The notes under the pieces were generated by a model that was not told the DNA's origin, searched no databases, and saw only the letters and a program-made list of their open reading frames with translations. A stretch of DNA of 64,000 bases from CAZWKQ01 sp964634005 (lineage in GTDB: Bacteria > Bacteroidota > Bacteroidia > Bacteroidales > JACABE01), in the NCBI GenBank assembly GCA_964634005.1, contig CAZWKQ010000008.1:53446-117445 (forward strand), read 5' to 3'. Shown here in pieces: positions 7,837-16,897 of this stretch. Within the stretch, counting starts at the first letter, position 1; each line of letters opens with the position of its first letter. Both the position numbers and the translations under genes were made by a program.

Positions 7837-7849
7837 CCGTACGCTCCAC
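7837..7849 (+). repeat. attR core (13-bp direct repeat)
   Basis: An exact copy of the tRNA-Ala 3' end at 1198-1210, with no other tRNA sequence around it. It marks the right boundary of the element. Confidence 0.85.
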
Positions 7850-7892
7850 TTCTTCAAAATCATTCTGTTACATTAAGGTTAATTTCCCTTTT

Positions 7893-8669
7893 TTATTCCG
7901 GCAGTAATCGTTTAATAAGTCTAAGTTTGTGTGTGTATTTTTTAATATAAGGGCAAAAAATTCCGAATTGATCGATACTGTTGATTTTTACTAAACCCGA
8001 AGCATGTATAATTTGTCTGTTTCCTAAATAAATACCTACGTGTGTTATTGTATTTTCTTCATTTCCGAAGAAAAGCAAATCGCCTTCTTTTGCTTGATCA
8101 ATAAAAGCGATAGTTTCGCCTAAAGTTGCTTGTTGATAAGCATCACGCGGAATATTTATTCCCTCAATTCTGTATATAATCTGAGTAAATCCCGAGCAAT
8201 CAATTCCGTAAATTGTTCTGCCTCCCCATAAATAAGGGCTTCCTAAATAAGTTTGTGCGTTTTGGATTAAGGAGTTTTCATTTTCGTTGTCGTAAATTGT
8301 TTTTAAATCGAAAATATATGTTTTGTTACCTACAGAAAAAGTACTTTCAGGTATAATGCTTCCTGCCGGTAGGTTTATGAAATAATTATCGGTTTTATTG
8401 TAAATTTTTGATAAATGGTTTTTTACAATAATTTTATCTGATGTTGTAATTGCTAAATACTCATCTTCAGTAATTTCTAAAAATTGAAGAAAATGAACCC
8501 AACCTGTATATTTATCGTGTGTCGTTTCGATATTAACCCATATATCTTGAATATCAATTATTAAAAATGTTTCGCCGAAAATTAATTGTGAAATCATTTC
8601 GGATTTGTGATCGGGAGCTTTTCGGACGGGTATTACGCTGAGATTGCAAAAGCCGTATTTTTTATTCAT
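7893..8669 (-). CDS. NlpC/P60 family cysteine peptidase with SH3 domains
   Basis: 258 aa. An N-terminal SH3-like region (about 8-65) is followed by a second short beta region and the NlpC/P60 domain (about 132-258). The catalytic set is visible: Cys158 in GIDCSGF, His210 in THVGIYL and His222 in IIHASG. Such enzymes cut the gamma-D-Glu-diamino acid bond in muropeptides. The layout resembles YkfC-like dipeptidyl-peptidase VI, which works on recycled peptides. No signal peptide is seen, in keeping with a cytoplasmic recycling role. It starts 3 bases after the yjbQ-like gene and ends a leftward operon. Confidence 0.88.
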   Translation of the reverse strand: MNKKYGFCNLSVIPVRKAPDHKSEMISQLIFGETFLIIDIQDIWVNIETTHDKYTGWVHFLQFLEITEDEYLAITTSDKIIVKNHLSKIYNKTDNYFINLPAGSIIPESTFSVGNKTYIFDLKTIYDNENENSLIQNAQTYLGSPYLWGGRTIYGIDCSGFTQIIYRIEGINIPRDAYQQATLGETIAFIDQAKEGDLLFFGNEENTITHVGIYLGNRQIIHASGLVKINSIDQFGIFCPYIKKYTHKLRLIKRLLPE

Positions 8670-8672
8670 ATT

Positions 8673-9083
8673 TTACGAGATTATTGTAAGAATTAATTTG
8701 CGCGGTGAAGCATTGTAGCGGTATTCACAGAGGTAAATGCCTTGCCAAATTCCAAGATTAAGTTTATGATTAGTTATCGGAATACTGAGCTGTTGTCCTG
8801 TAAAAGCAGATTTAAGATGTGCAGGCATATCGTCTTTACCTTCAGCAGAGTGGCTGTAAATATTTTCATTTTCGGGAAAAAGTTTTCCCAAAATATTTTC
8901 AAAATCCCATCTAACACTTGGATCGGTGTTTTCATTAATCATAATGCCTGCAGATGTATGTTTTAGAAATATGTGCAATAAACCAGTTTCAGGCATTTGA
9001 GGCAGGTTTTTCTCAATAATTTGAGTAATCAGATGAAATCCTTTTTTAAAAACAGGTAAGATTATTTCGATTTGTTGTATCAT
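8673..9083 (-). CDS. yjbQ: YjbQ family protein (UPF0047)
   Basis: 136 aa, the full length of the family. HTSAGIMINENTDPSVRWD and the C-terminal stretch with LGIWQGIYLCEYR are typical. Family members bind a metal through conserved His residues and some show weak thiamine-phosphate synthase activity; the real role is unsettled. The start overlaps the previous stop in a TAATG arrangement, so it is coupled to the DUF4294 gene. Confidence 0.88.
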   Translation of the reverse strand: MIQQIEIILPVFKKGFHLITQIIEKNLPQMPETGLLHIFLKHTSAGIMINENTDPSVRWDFENILGKLFPENENIYSHSAEGKDDMPAHLKSAFTGQQLSIPITNHKLNLGIWQGIYLCEYRYNASPRKLILTIIS

Positions 9084-9676
9084 TAAATCATTCCTTTCTC
9101 AATAAGGTTGACAATTATTTCGATAGGTTTATCTTCTCCGGTAGGGTCATACGATGTTTTTAAATTGTAACCAAACAAGCGTGCAAAGGCTTGATAGAAG
9201 AATGCAACAAAAGTACCTCTGAGTTCTTTAACCAGCTCGTATGATGTGTTTCCTGTTTCACGATAGAGCAATTTTATAAGAATTTTTCCCTGCGAAAAAG
9301 TCAGTTTTTTCAAGTCATCTCCAAATTGTTCCTTAATTTCAGCTTCAGCCTTTTTCATTATTTTTCTTCTTTCGGCATCGTTGGGAGCTTTAGCCAATAT
9401 TTCGTTGTATTCTTTTAGTTTTATTCCGGCTAACTTAGCATAAGGATAAACTCTTTTTACATTTCTTACAAGTTTGTCGAAATTTATTCTGTCTTTTTCA
9501 CTTACAAAATACATCGGAGCAGTTATATGAATTTCGGAGAGTATAAAATAGGGGACAGTATCGCCATCAATAATATGAGCTGCAGCTACAAAGCCTTTCT
9601 TTTCGGGATTATCCTGAGCTATGGCCAAAATAGACATTAATGTAAGATAAAGAACAAAAATTACTTTTACTTTCAT
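9083..9676 (-). CDS. DUF4294 domain protein, exported
   Basis: 197 aa with an N-terminal signal peptide (VIFVLYLTLMSILAIAQ). The body matches DUF4294: HIIDGDTVPYFILSEIHI followed by VKRVYPYAKLAG and a Glu/Lys-rich helix. The family is widespread in Bacteroidota and probably periplasmic; its function is not known. It lies 21 bases after ppx in the reading direction and is coupled to yjbQ. Confidence 0.85.
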   Translation of the reverse strand: MKVKVIFVLYLTLMSILAIAQDNPEKKGFVAAAHIIDGDTVPYFILSEIHITAPMYFVSEKDRINFDKLVRNVKRVYPYAKLAGIKLKEYNEILAKAPNDAERRKIMKKAEAEIKEQFGDDLKKLTFSQGKILIKLLYRETGNTSYELVKELRGTFVAFFYQAFARLFGYNLKTSYDPTGEDKPIEIIVNLIEKGMI

Positions 9677-9697
9677 TGTATTTTAGTTTAAACTATA

Positions 9698-10585
9698 TTA
9701 AGTTAAAGATGCCGAATATTTCTCGTAAAGTTTAAAAATCAATCCGTCGGCCAACCCGACTTTTGGAGCAATAAGAGAATCGATACCGGCAGCATTCATA
9801 ATTGTAAGGAATATTTTAGCCGCAGGGACAATAACATCGGCTCTGTCGGGTCGTAAGCCCATTTTTTCAATTCTGTCTTTCAATGGAGTATTTTTAAGTT
9901 GTTTGTAGGCATACTGAAGTTGTTGATAATTCAATGAATTATCAGTTTGCGACCCGTAAAGTTTAGTCAATCTGTTTATATTTCCACCTGTCCCAATGCA
10001 TAGAACTCTTCCAAATTCATTTTTATATTCAGAAACCCATTTTTTTAGCATATTCCATTCTTTTTCCGATACTTTTTCGTTTAATAAACGGACAGTTCCA
10101 ATATTGAACGAATTGGAGCGAATAAAAGTATGGTTTTTCAATATTGAAATTTCGGTACTACCACCGCCGACATCAATATACATAGTTGTAGGGTATGAAT
10201 TTGTAAAGTCGAGGTTATTTGAGGTTCTTATAATATTTGCTTCTTCAAGACCGTCGATTATTCTGACGTCAATATTAGCCTCTTCTTTAATTCTTGAAAT
10301 AATATCGTGTTTATTGCCGGCTTCTCTCATTGCGGCGGTAGCACAAGCTTCGAAAAGAAGTGGGTTGTAAACATCTATCAATAGCTTAAACGCTTTCATA
10401 GTGTTTATCAATTTGATAATTCTTTGTTCAGAAATAAAACCGTTAAGGAAAACATCTTCGCCTAACCTTAATGGAATTCTTACAAGTGTTGCCTTTGAAG
10501 CAAACGGCTTATTGTCTGTAATATAAACATTTGAAAAAAGTAGTCTTACTGCGTTTGAACCGATATCAATTGAGGCAAAAAGCAT
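9698..10585 (-). CDS. ppx: Ppx/GppA family exopolyphosphatase
   Basis: 295 aa, a short form of the ASKHA-fold family. ASIDIGSNAVRLLF is the first phosphate-binding motif and MYIDVGGGSTEISIL the second. Enzymes of this family release phosphate from the end of polyphosphate or convert pppGpp to ppGpp; only the N-terminal catalytic part of longer homologues is present, as is usual in Bacteroidota. The start directly adjoins the stop of the polyphosphate kinase gene, so synthesis and breakdown of polyphosphate appear to be co-expressed. Confidence 0.9.
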   Translation of the reverse strand: MLFASIDIGSNAVRLLFSNVYITDNKPFASKATLVRIPLRLGEDVFLNGFISEQRIIKLINTMKAFKLLIDVYNPLLFEACATAAMREAGNKHDIISRIKEEANIDVRIIDGLEEANIIRTSNNLDFTNSYPTTMYIDVGGGSTEISILKNHTFIRSNSFNIGTVRLLNEKVSEKEWNMLKKWVSEYKNEFGRVLCIGTGGNINRLTKLYGSQTDNSLNYQQLQYAYKQLKNTPLKDRIEKMGLRPDRADVIVPAAKIFLTIMNAAGIDSLIAPKVGLADGLIFKLYEKYSASLT

Positions 10586-12652
10586 TTATTCTTTATTTTT
10601 TAAATAGTTATAAAATTCGATTTGAGAACGTATTTTTTTGGGATTGTCGTCTCTTTTATAAGTGTTGTTTGTAGATGTTGCCGAAATTATGCGAGCTTTT
10701 ACATTGTCATTAAGCTGAATTTGAAGCATTTGCCACAAGTCGGCTTGAATAGATTTATCGTAAACAGGAGTTGTAACTTCAATTCTACTGTCGAAATTGC
10801 GCTGCATCCAATCTGCCGAGCCTATGAAATACTTTGGTTTATTGTTGTTGCAGAAAACAAATGTTCTGGAGTGTTCTAAAAATCTGTCAATTATGCTTAT
10901 GGCTTCAATATTTTCGCTTAAACCTTTTACGCCGGGTTTTAACACACAGATACCCCTTACGATTATTGATATTTTAACTCCTGCACTACTTGCTTCGTAA
11001 AGTTTGTCAATTATGTTGTCGTCGACCAAATTATTTAATTTTATTATAATCCATGCCGGTTTCCCATTCTTTACATTTCTTATTTCGTTGTCGATTAAAT
11101 GTTTGAAAAAATTCCTTGTTTTAAAAGGTGAAACAATAAGGCATTCAAAATCGGGTTGGTTATATTTCGATTCGAATAAGTGAAAAACTTTATTAACATC
11201 AGAGGTAATTTTTTTATTAGCTGTAAGCAAATGTTCGTCGGCATAAACTTTTGCAGTTATTTCATTTGGGTTGCCGGTTCCTATTGCAGCATAATAAACG
11301 TTTTCGTTGTTTTCTTTTCTTCTTATTAAAATAAGTTTGCTGTGAACTTTATATCCCGGAATATTTTGTATTATTTTAATACCTTCTTCCTGCATTACTC
11401 CAGCCCAATAAATATTTGCTTCTTCGTCGAAACGTGCCTGTAGTTCGAGATATACAGTAACATACTTGCCGTTACGGGCAGCATTTATTAAGGCATTAAT
11501 AACCCTTGAATCTTTTGCAGCCCTATAAATAGTCATTTTAATTGCCCTTACTGCCGGATCGATAGATGCTTCGCGTAATAAGTCTATTACATACTGAAAA
11601 GTCTGATATGGATAGTGAAGCATAATATCTTTTTTCTTGATGGTATCGAGTATTCGAGTGTTTACCGTTAGCTCTTTTGTGTATAAATTTCTTAGTTCTT
11701 CGTATTTCAGAGTTGGATGATTTATGTTAAGCGGAAATTTCATAAAGTCTTTGAAATTATGATATTTGCCGCCTTTTTTCAAAGTGTCTTTTTTCTTGAT
11801 ACCAAATTTTTTTGTTAATTTTGAAAGCAAATCCAACGGAATATTTTCGTCATATATAAATCTTACGGTAGCTCCTCTTTTTCGTTGCTTTAAACTTTCG
11901 CTTATTTTCTCCAAAAAACTTTTAGATACATCGTTGTCAATGTCAAGCTCAGCATCTCTGGTAAATTTTATAGTATAAGCATTAAACTTATCATAGCCGA
12001 AAATTGAAAACACATCGGATAAATTGTATCTAATAACATCATCAAGCAATATAATATATGTTCCTTTTTTGGATGATTCGGGCAATATAAGAAAGCGAGG
12101 TACTCTGTAAGTTGGTATTTCTATTAAAGCATGATCTAAAACCAATTTCTTTTTAGAGTTTTGCAAAACTATAGCTAAATAAATTGATTTATCGCGAAGA
12201 TTGGTAGAATTATTAAACTGATCTAGCATAATCGGGAAAAGGTGCTGGCGAACTTCTTCCCTGAAATATCTTTTAACAAAACAGCCTTGTTCTTCGTTTA
12301 GTTGGGTTTCATCTATTATGAATATTTCTTTTTCGGCTAATTCTTTTTTAATTTTTTCATAAGTATCATAAAACTTTTCTTGCAATTCGTTTACTTTCAA
12401 ATAAACTTCTTTTAGGGTTTTTCGTGGGTCTTCTTCTGTTTTATCTTCGGGGTTTTGAAGTTTTAGCTTTATCAGTCGGTTTAAAGTAGCTACCCTGACC
12501 CTAAAAAATTCATCCTGATTGTTTGAATATATTCCCAAAAAAATAAGCCTTTCCAACAAAGGTGTGGTTTCGTCCTGTGCTTCTTGCAAAACTCGCTCAT
12601 TAAAATAAAGCCAGCTTATTTCCCTGTTGAAAAATCTTTTTCTGTGAGGCAT
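10586..12652 (-). CDS. ppk1: Polyphosphate kinase 1
   Basis: 688 aa, the full length of the family. It makes polyphosphate from ATP through a phosphohistidine intermediate. The order of domains is standard: N-terminal domain opening with FFNREISWLYFNERVL, head domain, then two phospholipase D-like catalytic domains. The phosphorylated His is His437 in YKVHSKLIL and the second catalytic His is His594 in EHSRTF. It stands between sixA and ppx. Confidence 0.96.
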   Translation of the reverse strand: MPHRKRFFNREISWLYFNERVLQEAQDETTPLLERLIFLGIYSNNQDEFFRVRVATLNRLIKLKLQNPEDKTEEDPRKTLKEVYLKVNELQEKFYDTYEKIKKELAEKEIFIIDETQLNEEQGCFVKRYFREEVRQHLFPIMLDQFNNSTNLRDKSIYLAIVLQNSKKKLVLDHALIEIPTYRVPRFLILPESSKKGTYIILLDDVIRYNLSDVFSIFGYDKFNAYTIKFTRDAELDIDNDVSKSFLEKISESLKQRKRGATVRFIYDENIPLDLLSKLTKKFGIKKKDTLKKGGKYHNFKDFMKFPLNINHPTLKYEELRNLYTKELTVNTRILDTIKKKDIMLHYPYQTFQYVIDLLREASIDPAVRAIKMTIYRAAKDSRVINALINAARNGKYVTVYLELQARFDEEANIYWAGVMQEEGIKIIQNIPGYKVHSKLILIRRKENNENVYYAAIGTGNPNEITAKVYADEHLLTANKKITSDVNKVFHLFESKYNQPDFECLIVSPFKTRNFFKHLIDNEIRNVKNGKPAWIIIKLNNLVDDNIIDKLYEASSAGVKISIIVRGICVLKPGVKGLSENIEAISIIDRFLEHSRTFVFCNNNKPKYFIGSADWMQRNFDSRIEVTTPVYDKSIQADLWQMLQIQLNDNVKARIISATSTNNTYKRDDNPKKIRSQIEFYNYLKNKE

Positions 12653-12669
12653 AGGTTTTATTATTAAAA

Positions 12670-13161
12670 TTATAGTTGTTTAGGATAAATACACTTATAA
12701 TCAAGTAAATCAGCATTAGCAATATCTGTCCATTTATTAGTGTCAAACTTCAGTATTATAAGTCCCGAAGTAGGAATGTAATCGTCCAAATTTTTTAAAA
12801 AGTAATTGGCAAAGTTAGTAATTGTAGGGTTGTGACCGAATATCATAATGCTTTCGAACAGTTCTGGAGTGCTGTAAATAGTTTCAAAATATCCGTCAAT
12901 ACCGTTATGATATATTTTTTCTTCGATATTTATTTTGCTTTCGGGATATTTTAATTTTTTAGCAACCAAATTTGCTGTTTCAATAGCTCTTTTGGCATGG
13001 CTTGAAATAATAATATCGGGAAAGAAATTGTTTTCAAAAAGATAATCTGAAATCTTTTTGGTTTTTTTTACTCCTTTTGGCAAAATCGGGCGAAGTTCAT
13101 CAGGTAGAGTCGGATCTTCCCATGACGATTTTGCATGACGGATAAGATAAACTATTTTCAT
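12670..13161 (-). CDS. sixA: SixA-type histidine phosphatase
   Basis: 163 aa. IRHAKSSW near the N-terminus carries the catalytic His9 of the histidine phosphatase superfamily, and MIFGHNPTI carries the second His. This fits SixA-like proteins, which remove phosphate from phosphohistidine in signalling or transport proteins. It is first in the ppk-ppx operon, 17 bases before ppk1. Whether it acts on the polyphosphate kinase or on another phosphoprotein cannot be told. Confidence 0.85.
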   Translation of the reverse strand: MKIVYLIRHAKSSWEDPTLPDELRPILPKGVKKTKKISDYLFENNFFPDIIISSHAKRAIETANLVAKKLKYPESKINIEEKIYHNGIDGYFETIYSTPELFESIMIFGHNPTITNFANYFLKNLDDYIPTSGLIILKFDTNKWTDIANADLLDYKCIYPKQL

Positions 13162-13218
13162 CTTAAATGTTTGTTATACAAGTTGTTGTAAAATTTTAAA
13201 AATATTTTCTTATAATTT

Positions 13219-13258
13219 CAAAATTAACTGATTTTATCGAGTTTTTAAAATAATTTTG
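13219..13258. promoter_or_regulatory. Divergent promoters for sixA-ppk and the heptosyltransferase gene
   Basis: CAAAATTA at 13219-13226 reads as TAATTTTG on the minus strand, about 50 bases before sixA. TAATTTTG at 13251-13258 faces the rightward gene, about 75 bases before its ATG. Neither has a clear -33 TTTG at ideal spacing. Confidence 0.4.
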
Positions 13259-13332
13259 CAAAACTGAAGAAATTTAATATTAACATAACAAAGTTAAGAC
13301 CTATTTTGTTATGTTCTTTATGTGAGTAATAA

Positions 13333-14328
13333 ATGAAAAAAGTTTTAATAATTCAAACTGCATCAATTGGGGATGTTATACTTTCAACGCCAGTAATAGA
13401 AAAAATAAATTATATTTTTCGTGAAGCGGAAATTGAAATATTGATAAAAAAAGGGAATGAAAGCCTGTTTAAAAACCATCCTTATTTAAATCAAATCATT
13501 TTATGGGATAAAAGCACAAAGAAGTATAGTAATCTTTTTAATATACTGGCAGAGATTAGGAAAAGCAGATATGATTTGGTAATAAATATACAACGCTTTG
13601 CGAGTACAGGATTGCTTACAGTATTATCAGGAGCAAAGATGACAGCAGGGTTCAATAAAAATCCATTTTCGTTATTTTTCACTATCCGTAAACCTCATAA
13701 GATAAAAGTAGAAAATAATATTCATGAAACAGCCCGGAATTTAAGTTTAATAGACCATCTTAAATGCGATAAACAACATTTTGATGTAAAATTATATCCT
13801 TCGCAAAAAGATTATGCTTACGTTTCGCAGTTTAAGACAGTAAAATATATTTGCATTGCACCGGCTTCGCTATGGTTTACAAAACAATTTCCCATGGAAA
13901 AGTGGGTAGATTTTTTGAAAAATGTTGATAGAAATTTAAGAGTTTATTTTCTTGGCTCGAAAAGTGATTTTACGCTTTGCGATAGTATTATAAAAGATTC
14001 AGGATTCGAAAATTCAATAAATTTAGCAGGGAAACTTACTTTTTTGGAATCGGCAGCTTTAATGAAAGATGCTGTGATGAATTTTGTAAATGATTCTTCG
14101 CCTATGCATTTGGCATCATCGGTAAATGCTCCCGTAACTGCAATTTTTTGTTCTACTGTCCCTGAATTTGGTTTTGGCCCTCTAAGCGAAAACTCTTCTA
14201 TTGTACAAATTTCCGAAAAATTAAGCTGTCGCCCTTGTGGATTGCACGGATACAAGAAATGTCCGAAAGGGCATTTTAAATGCGGTTACGAGATTGATAT
14301 TAATTCTTTACTTTCAAGATTGGAATAA
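13333..14328 (+). CDS. Glycosyltransferase family 9 (heptosyltransferase-like)
   Basis: 331 aa, typical length. The GT-B fold signs are the N-terminal IIQTASIGDVILSTPVIEKI and the C-terminal donor site NFVNDSSPMHLASSVNAPV. These enzymes add heptose or a related sugar from an ADP-sugar to the core of lipopolysaccharide at the inner membrane. A cysteine-rich tail (CRPCGLHGYKKCPKGHFKC) is common in this group. The exact sugar cannot be read from sequence. Confidence 0.88.
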   Translation: MKKVLIIQTASIGDVILSTPVIEKINYIFREAEIEILIKKGNESLFKNHPYLNQIILWDKSTKKYSNLFNILAEIRKSRYDLVINIQRFASTGLLTVLSGAKMTAGFNKNPFSLFFTIRKPHKIKVENNIHETARNLSLIDHLKCDKQHFDVKLYPSQKDYAYVSQFKTVKYICIAPASLWFTKQFPMEKWVDFLKNVDRNLRVYFLGSKSDFTLCDSIIKDSGFENSINLAGKLTFLESAALMKDAVMNFVNDSSPMHLASSVNAPVTAIFCSTVPEFGFGPLSENSSIVQISEKLSCRPCGLHGYKKCPKGHFKCGYEIDINSLLSRLE

Positions 14329-14397
14329 TCAGTTTTTTTTGAGTGAACAAATAAAGCCTGCAAATTGTTTTTTGTTCGGAAATTATATTAAATTGAA

Positions 14398-16440
14398 ATG
14401 CAGGAAAATAAGTTTACAATAAATACAACAGATAAAGAAACTCTAAAGAATTGGTACTATTTGATGACGCTTGGCAGAAAATTGGACGAAAAGGCTCCCA
14501 ATTATCTGAAACAGGCTTTAGGATGGTCTTATCATGCACCTTATGCAGGTCATGATGGAATACAACTGGCAATAGGCCAGGTGTTTGAAAAGAATAAAGA
14601 TCATTTATTCCCTTATTATCGCGATATGCTTACAGTAATATCGGCAGGATTAAATGCAGAAGAAATAATTTTAAACGGAATATCCAAAGAAACCGATGTT
14701 GCAAGCGGTGGTCGCCACATGTCGAACCATTTTGCCAAACCCGAATGGAATATTCATAATGTTTCATCGGCAACGGGTAATCACACTTTACATGCAGTAG
14801 GTGTAGCAAGAGCTTTAAAAAAATATAATGTTAAAGCGGTTGCCATAAGTTCGCAAGGCGAGTCTTCTACTTCCGAAGGTTATGTTTATGAGGCAATTAA
14901 TGGAGCAAGTAATGAAAAATTACCTGTTATTTTTGTTTTTCAGGATAACAGGTACGGTATTTCGGTTCCCAAAAAGGATCAAACGGCAAATTTAAGGGCA
15001 GCAGAAAATTTCTCGGGATTTAAAAATCTTAGAATTATATACTGCGACGGCAAAAATGTTTTTGATTCGATGAATGCTATGATTGAGGCTAAGAAGCATG
15101 TAATTGAGAATAGCGAACCTGTTATTGTTCATGCAAGTTGTGTAAGAATTGGTTCGCATTCAAACTCCGACAGGCATGAATTATACCGTTCCGAAAATGA
15201 GCTTCATTGTACCAAAGCTGCCGACCCGCTATTAAGATTCAGAAAACAGCTGATTCATTCGGGGAAGTTTACCGAAGAGGAACTTTTGGAAATTGAAAAT
15301 AATGTTCAAAAAGAAGTATCGAATGCTCATAAAAAAGCAATACTTGCTCCTGACCCAAAACCTGATACTATATTCGATTTTCTTTACCCTAAAGAATATA
15401 TTCCACAAAATTTTCCCGATGGGACGCATAATGAAACTAAAGGCGAAAAGAAAAAATTTATTCAGGCATTAAATGAAACATTAAAAGAAGAGTTTGCCTT
15501 AAATCACGATACTTATATATGGGGGCAAGATATCGCAAATAAAGATAAAGGCGGAATTTTTAACGTAACAAAAGGAATGCAGCAGCTTTTCGGTAAAGAA
15601 AGAGTTTTTAACGCTCCTATTGCCGAGGATTATATAGTCGGAACCGCAAATGGTATGAGTAGGTTCGATAAAAAAATAAGAATAGTAATAGAAGGTGCCG
15701 AATTTGCCGATTATTTTTGGCCTGCAATGGAACAGTTTGTCGAACTAACTCATGAATATTGGCGTACTAATGGTAAATTTTCGCCTAATGTAGTAATTCG
15801 CTTGGCTTCGGGAGGTTATATCGGTGGAGGTTTATATCATTCGCAAACCATAGAAGGTGCATTATCTACTTTTCCCGGAATAAGGATTGTTTATCCGTCA
15901 TTTGCCGATGATGCGGCCGGACTCTTCAGAACTGCGATTCGTTCCGAAGGTCCTACATTATTTTTGGAACCTAAAGCCCTTTACAACGACCCTTTAGCTG
16001 AAACATATATTCCCGAAAATTTCGAGGTTCCTTTCGGAAAAGCTCGAATAAGGAAGGAGGGCAAGGATATTACTATTGTTACATACGGAAATACGACCCA
16101 CATGTCGTTAAAAGCTGCCGAAATGCTTGAAAAAGAAACAGGAAAATCAGTTGAAGTTATCGATATTCGTTCAATAATTCCATTAGATATTGAAACAATA
16201 ATCAATTCAGTAAAAAAGACAAACCGTTTAATTGTAGTCCACGAAGATAAAGTATTTTCGGGTTTCGGAGCCGAAATATCTGCACAGATAGCCGAAAGTG
16301 CATTCGAATTTTTAGATGCTCCCATTATTAGGGTAGGTGCTACATTTACTCCCGTCGGTTTTAACAAAATTCTGGAAAAAGCAATTTTACCCGATACCGA
16401 TAAAATTTATAAAGCATTGATTGAAATTTCAAAATATTAA
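14398..16440 (+). CDS. Branched-chain 2-oxoacid dehydrogenase E1, alpha-beta fusion
   Basis: 680 aa, the sum of the usual two subunits. Residues 1-330 are the alpha part with GGRHMSNHF and the thiamine diphosphate region SSQGESSTSEGYVYEAINGA. Residues about 345-680 are the beta part, with AEDYIVGTANGMS and EGAEFADYFWPAMEQ. The enzyme decarboxylates branched-chain 2-oxoacids and passes the acyl group to the E2 lipoyl protein. E2 and E3 are not in the window. Single-chain E1 forms are common in Bacteroidota, so the fusion is not an artefact. The preceding gene ends 69 bases upstream. Confidence 0.9.
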   Translation: MQENKFTINTTDKETLKNWYYLMTLGRKLDEKAPNYLKQALGWSYHAPYAGHDGIQLAIGQVFEKNKDHLFPYYRDMLTVISAGLNAEEIILNGISKETDVASGGRHMSNHFAKPEWNIHNVSSATGNHTLHAVGVARALKKYNVKAVAISSQGESSTSEGYVYEAINGASNEKLPVIFVFQDNRYGISVPKKDQTANLRAAENFSGFKNLRIIYCDGKNVFDSMNAMIEAKKHVIENSEPVIVHASCVRIGSHSNSDRHELYRSENELHCTKAADPLLRFRKQLIHSGKFTEEELLEIENNVQKEVSNAHKKAILAPDPKPDTIFDFLYPKEYIPQNFPDGTHNETKGEKKKFIQALNETLKEEFALNHDTYIWGQDIANKDKGGIFNVTKGMQQLFGKERVFNAPIAEDYIVGTANGMSRFDKKIRIVIEGAEFADYFWPAMEQFVELTHEYWRTNGKFSPNVVIRLASGGYIGGGLYHSQTIEGALSTFPGIRIVYPSFADDAAGLFRTAIRSEGPTLFLEPKALYNDPLAETYIPENFEVPFGKARIRKEGKDITIVTYGNTTHMSLKAAEMLEKETGKSVEVIDIRSIIPLDIETIINSVKKTNRLIVVHEDKVFSGFGAEISAQIAESAFEFLDAPIIRVGATFTPVGFNKILEKAILPDTDKIYKALIEISKY

Positions 16441-16456
16441 TATTAAATTTGTAATC

Positions 16457-16882
16457 ATGGAACAGATTAAAAAAAAATATACTAACGGAGAAGTAACTGT
16501 TACTTGGGAGCCGCATTTATGTAATCATGCCGCCATTTGTTTCAGAAGTTTGCCAACAGTTTTCAAGCCCGGATACAGACCATGGATTGATATGAGCGGA
16601 ACAACGACCGAGGAAATTATAAAAACAGTTAAAAGATGTCCGACAAAAGCATTAACATACGAACTTAACAGCAATATGGAAGAAAATAAAACAAAACAAG
16701 CAACAACAAAAGTTACCATACTTAAAGATGGTCCTTACCTTATTGATGGAGAATTTAAGGTATTCGACAACGATGGAAATGAAATAATATGTGATGACGG
16801 TGCAGCTCTTTGCAGGTGTGGAGCATCGAAAAATAAACCATTCTGCGACGGAGCTCATAACGATATTAATTTTAAAGATTAG
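16457..16882 (+). CDS. YjdI-like 4Fe-4S domain fused to a CDGSH iron-sulfur domain
   Basis: 141 aa from the ATG at 16457. An earlier ATG at 16421 would overlap the E1 gene and add a stretch unlike the family. The N-terminal part (residues 1-65: VTWEPHLCNHAAICF, VKRCPTKAL) is a single-cluster 4Fe-4S domain of the YjdI type. The C-terminal part holds the CDGSH site CRCGASKNKPFCDGAH, which binds a 2Fe-2S cluster through three Cys and one His. The protein is probably a cytoplasmic redox or cluster-handling protein; its partner is unknown. Confidence 0.9.
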   Translation: MEQIKKKYTNGEVTVTWEPHLCNHAAICFRSLPTVFKPGYRPWIDMSGTTTEEIIKTVKRCPTKALTYELNSNMEENKTKQATTKVTILKDGPYLIDGEFKVFDNDGNEIICDDGAALCRCGASKNKPFCDGAHNDINFKD

Positions 16883-16897
16883 ATAAAAAATAATTAT

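Larger units (their letters stand above)
1211..7849. mobile_element. Integrative element in tRNA-Ala, about 6.6 kb
   Basis: The segment lies between two copies of the 13-bp tRNA-Ala end. It holds a complete tyrosine integrase, an excisionase-like helix-turn-helix protein, a RepA-like ATPase and a primase-like protein, all read leftward, plus four proteins of unknown role. Matching short repeats sit just inside both ends. No relaxase, coupling protein, conjugation, capsid, terminase or resistance gene is visible. This fits a small replicating integrative element, such as a mobilizable element using trans-acting transfer or a phage satellite. The class is inferred. Confidence 0.85.

Noticed and set aside
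7837..7849. Possible second tRNA-Ala gene
   Set aside because: Only the last 13 bp of the tRNA are present, with no anticodon or D arm; it is the attR copy.
14398..16440. E1 alpha-beta fusion as an artefact
   Set aside because: Single-chain E1 proteins of this length are common in the phylum and all motifs of both halves are intact.
16421..16456. Upstream ATG for the CDGSH protein
   Set aside because: It would overlap the E1 gene and add 12 residues with no family match; the ATG at 16457 fits the YjdI domain start.
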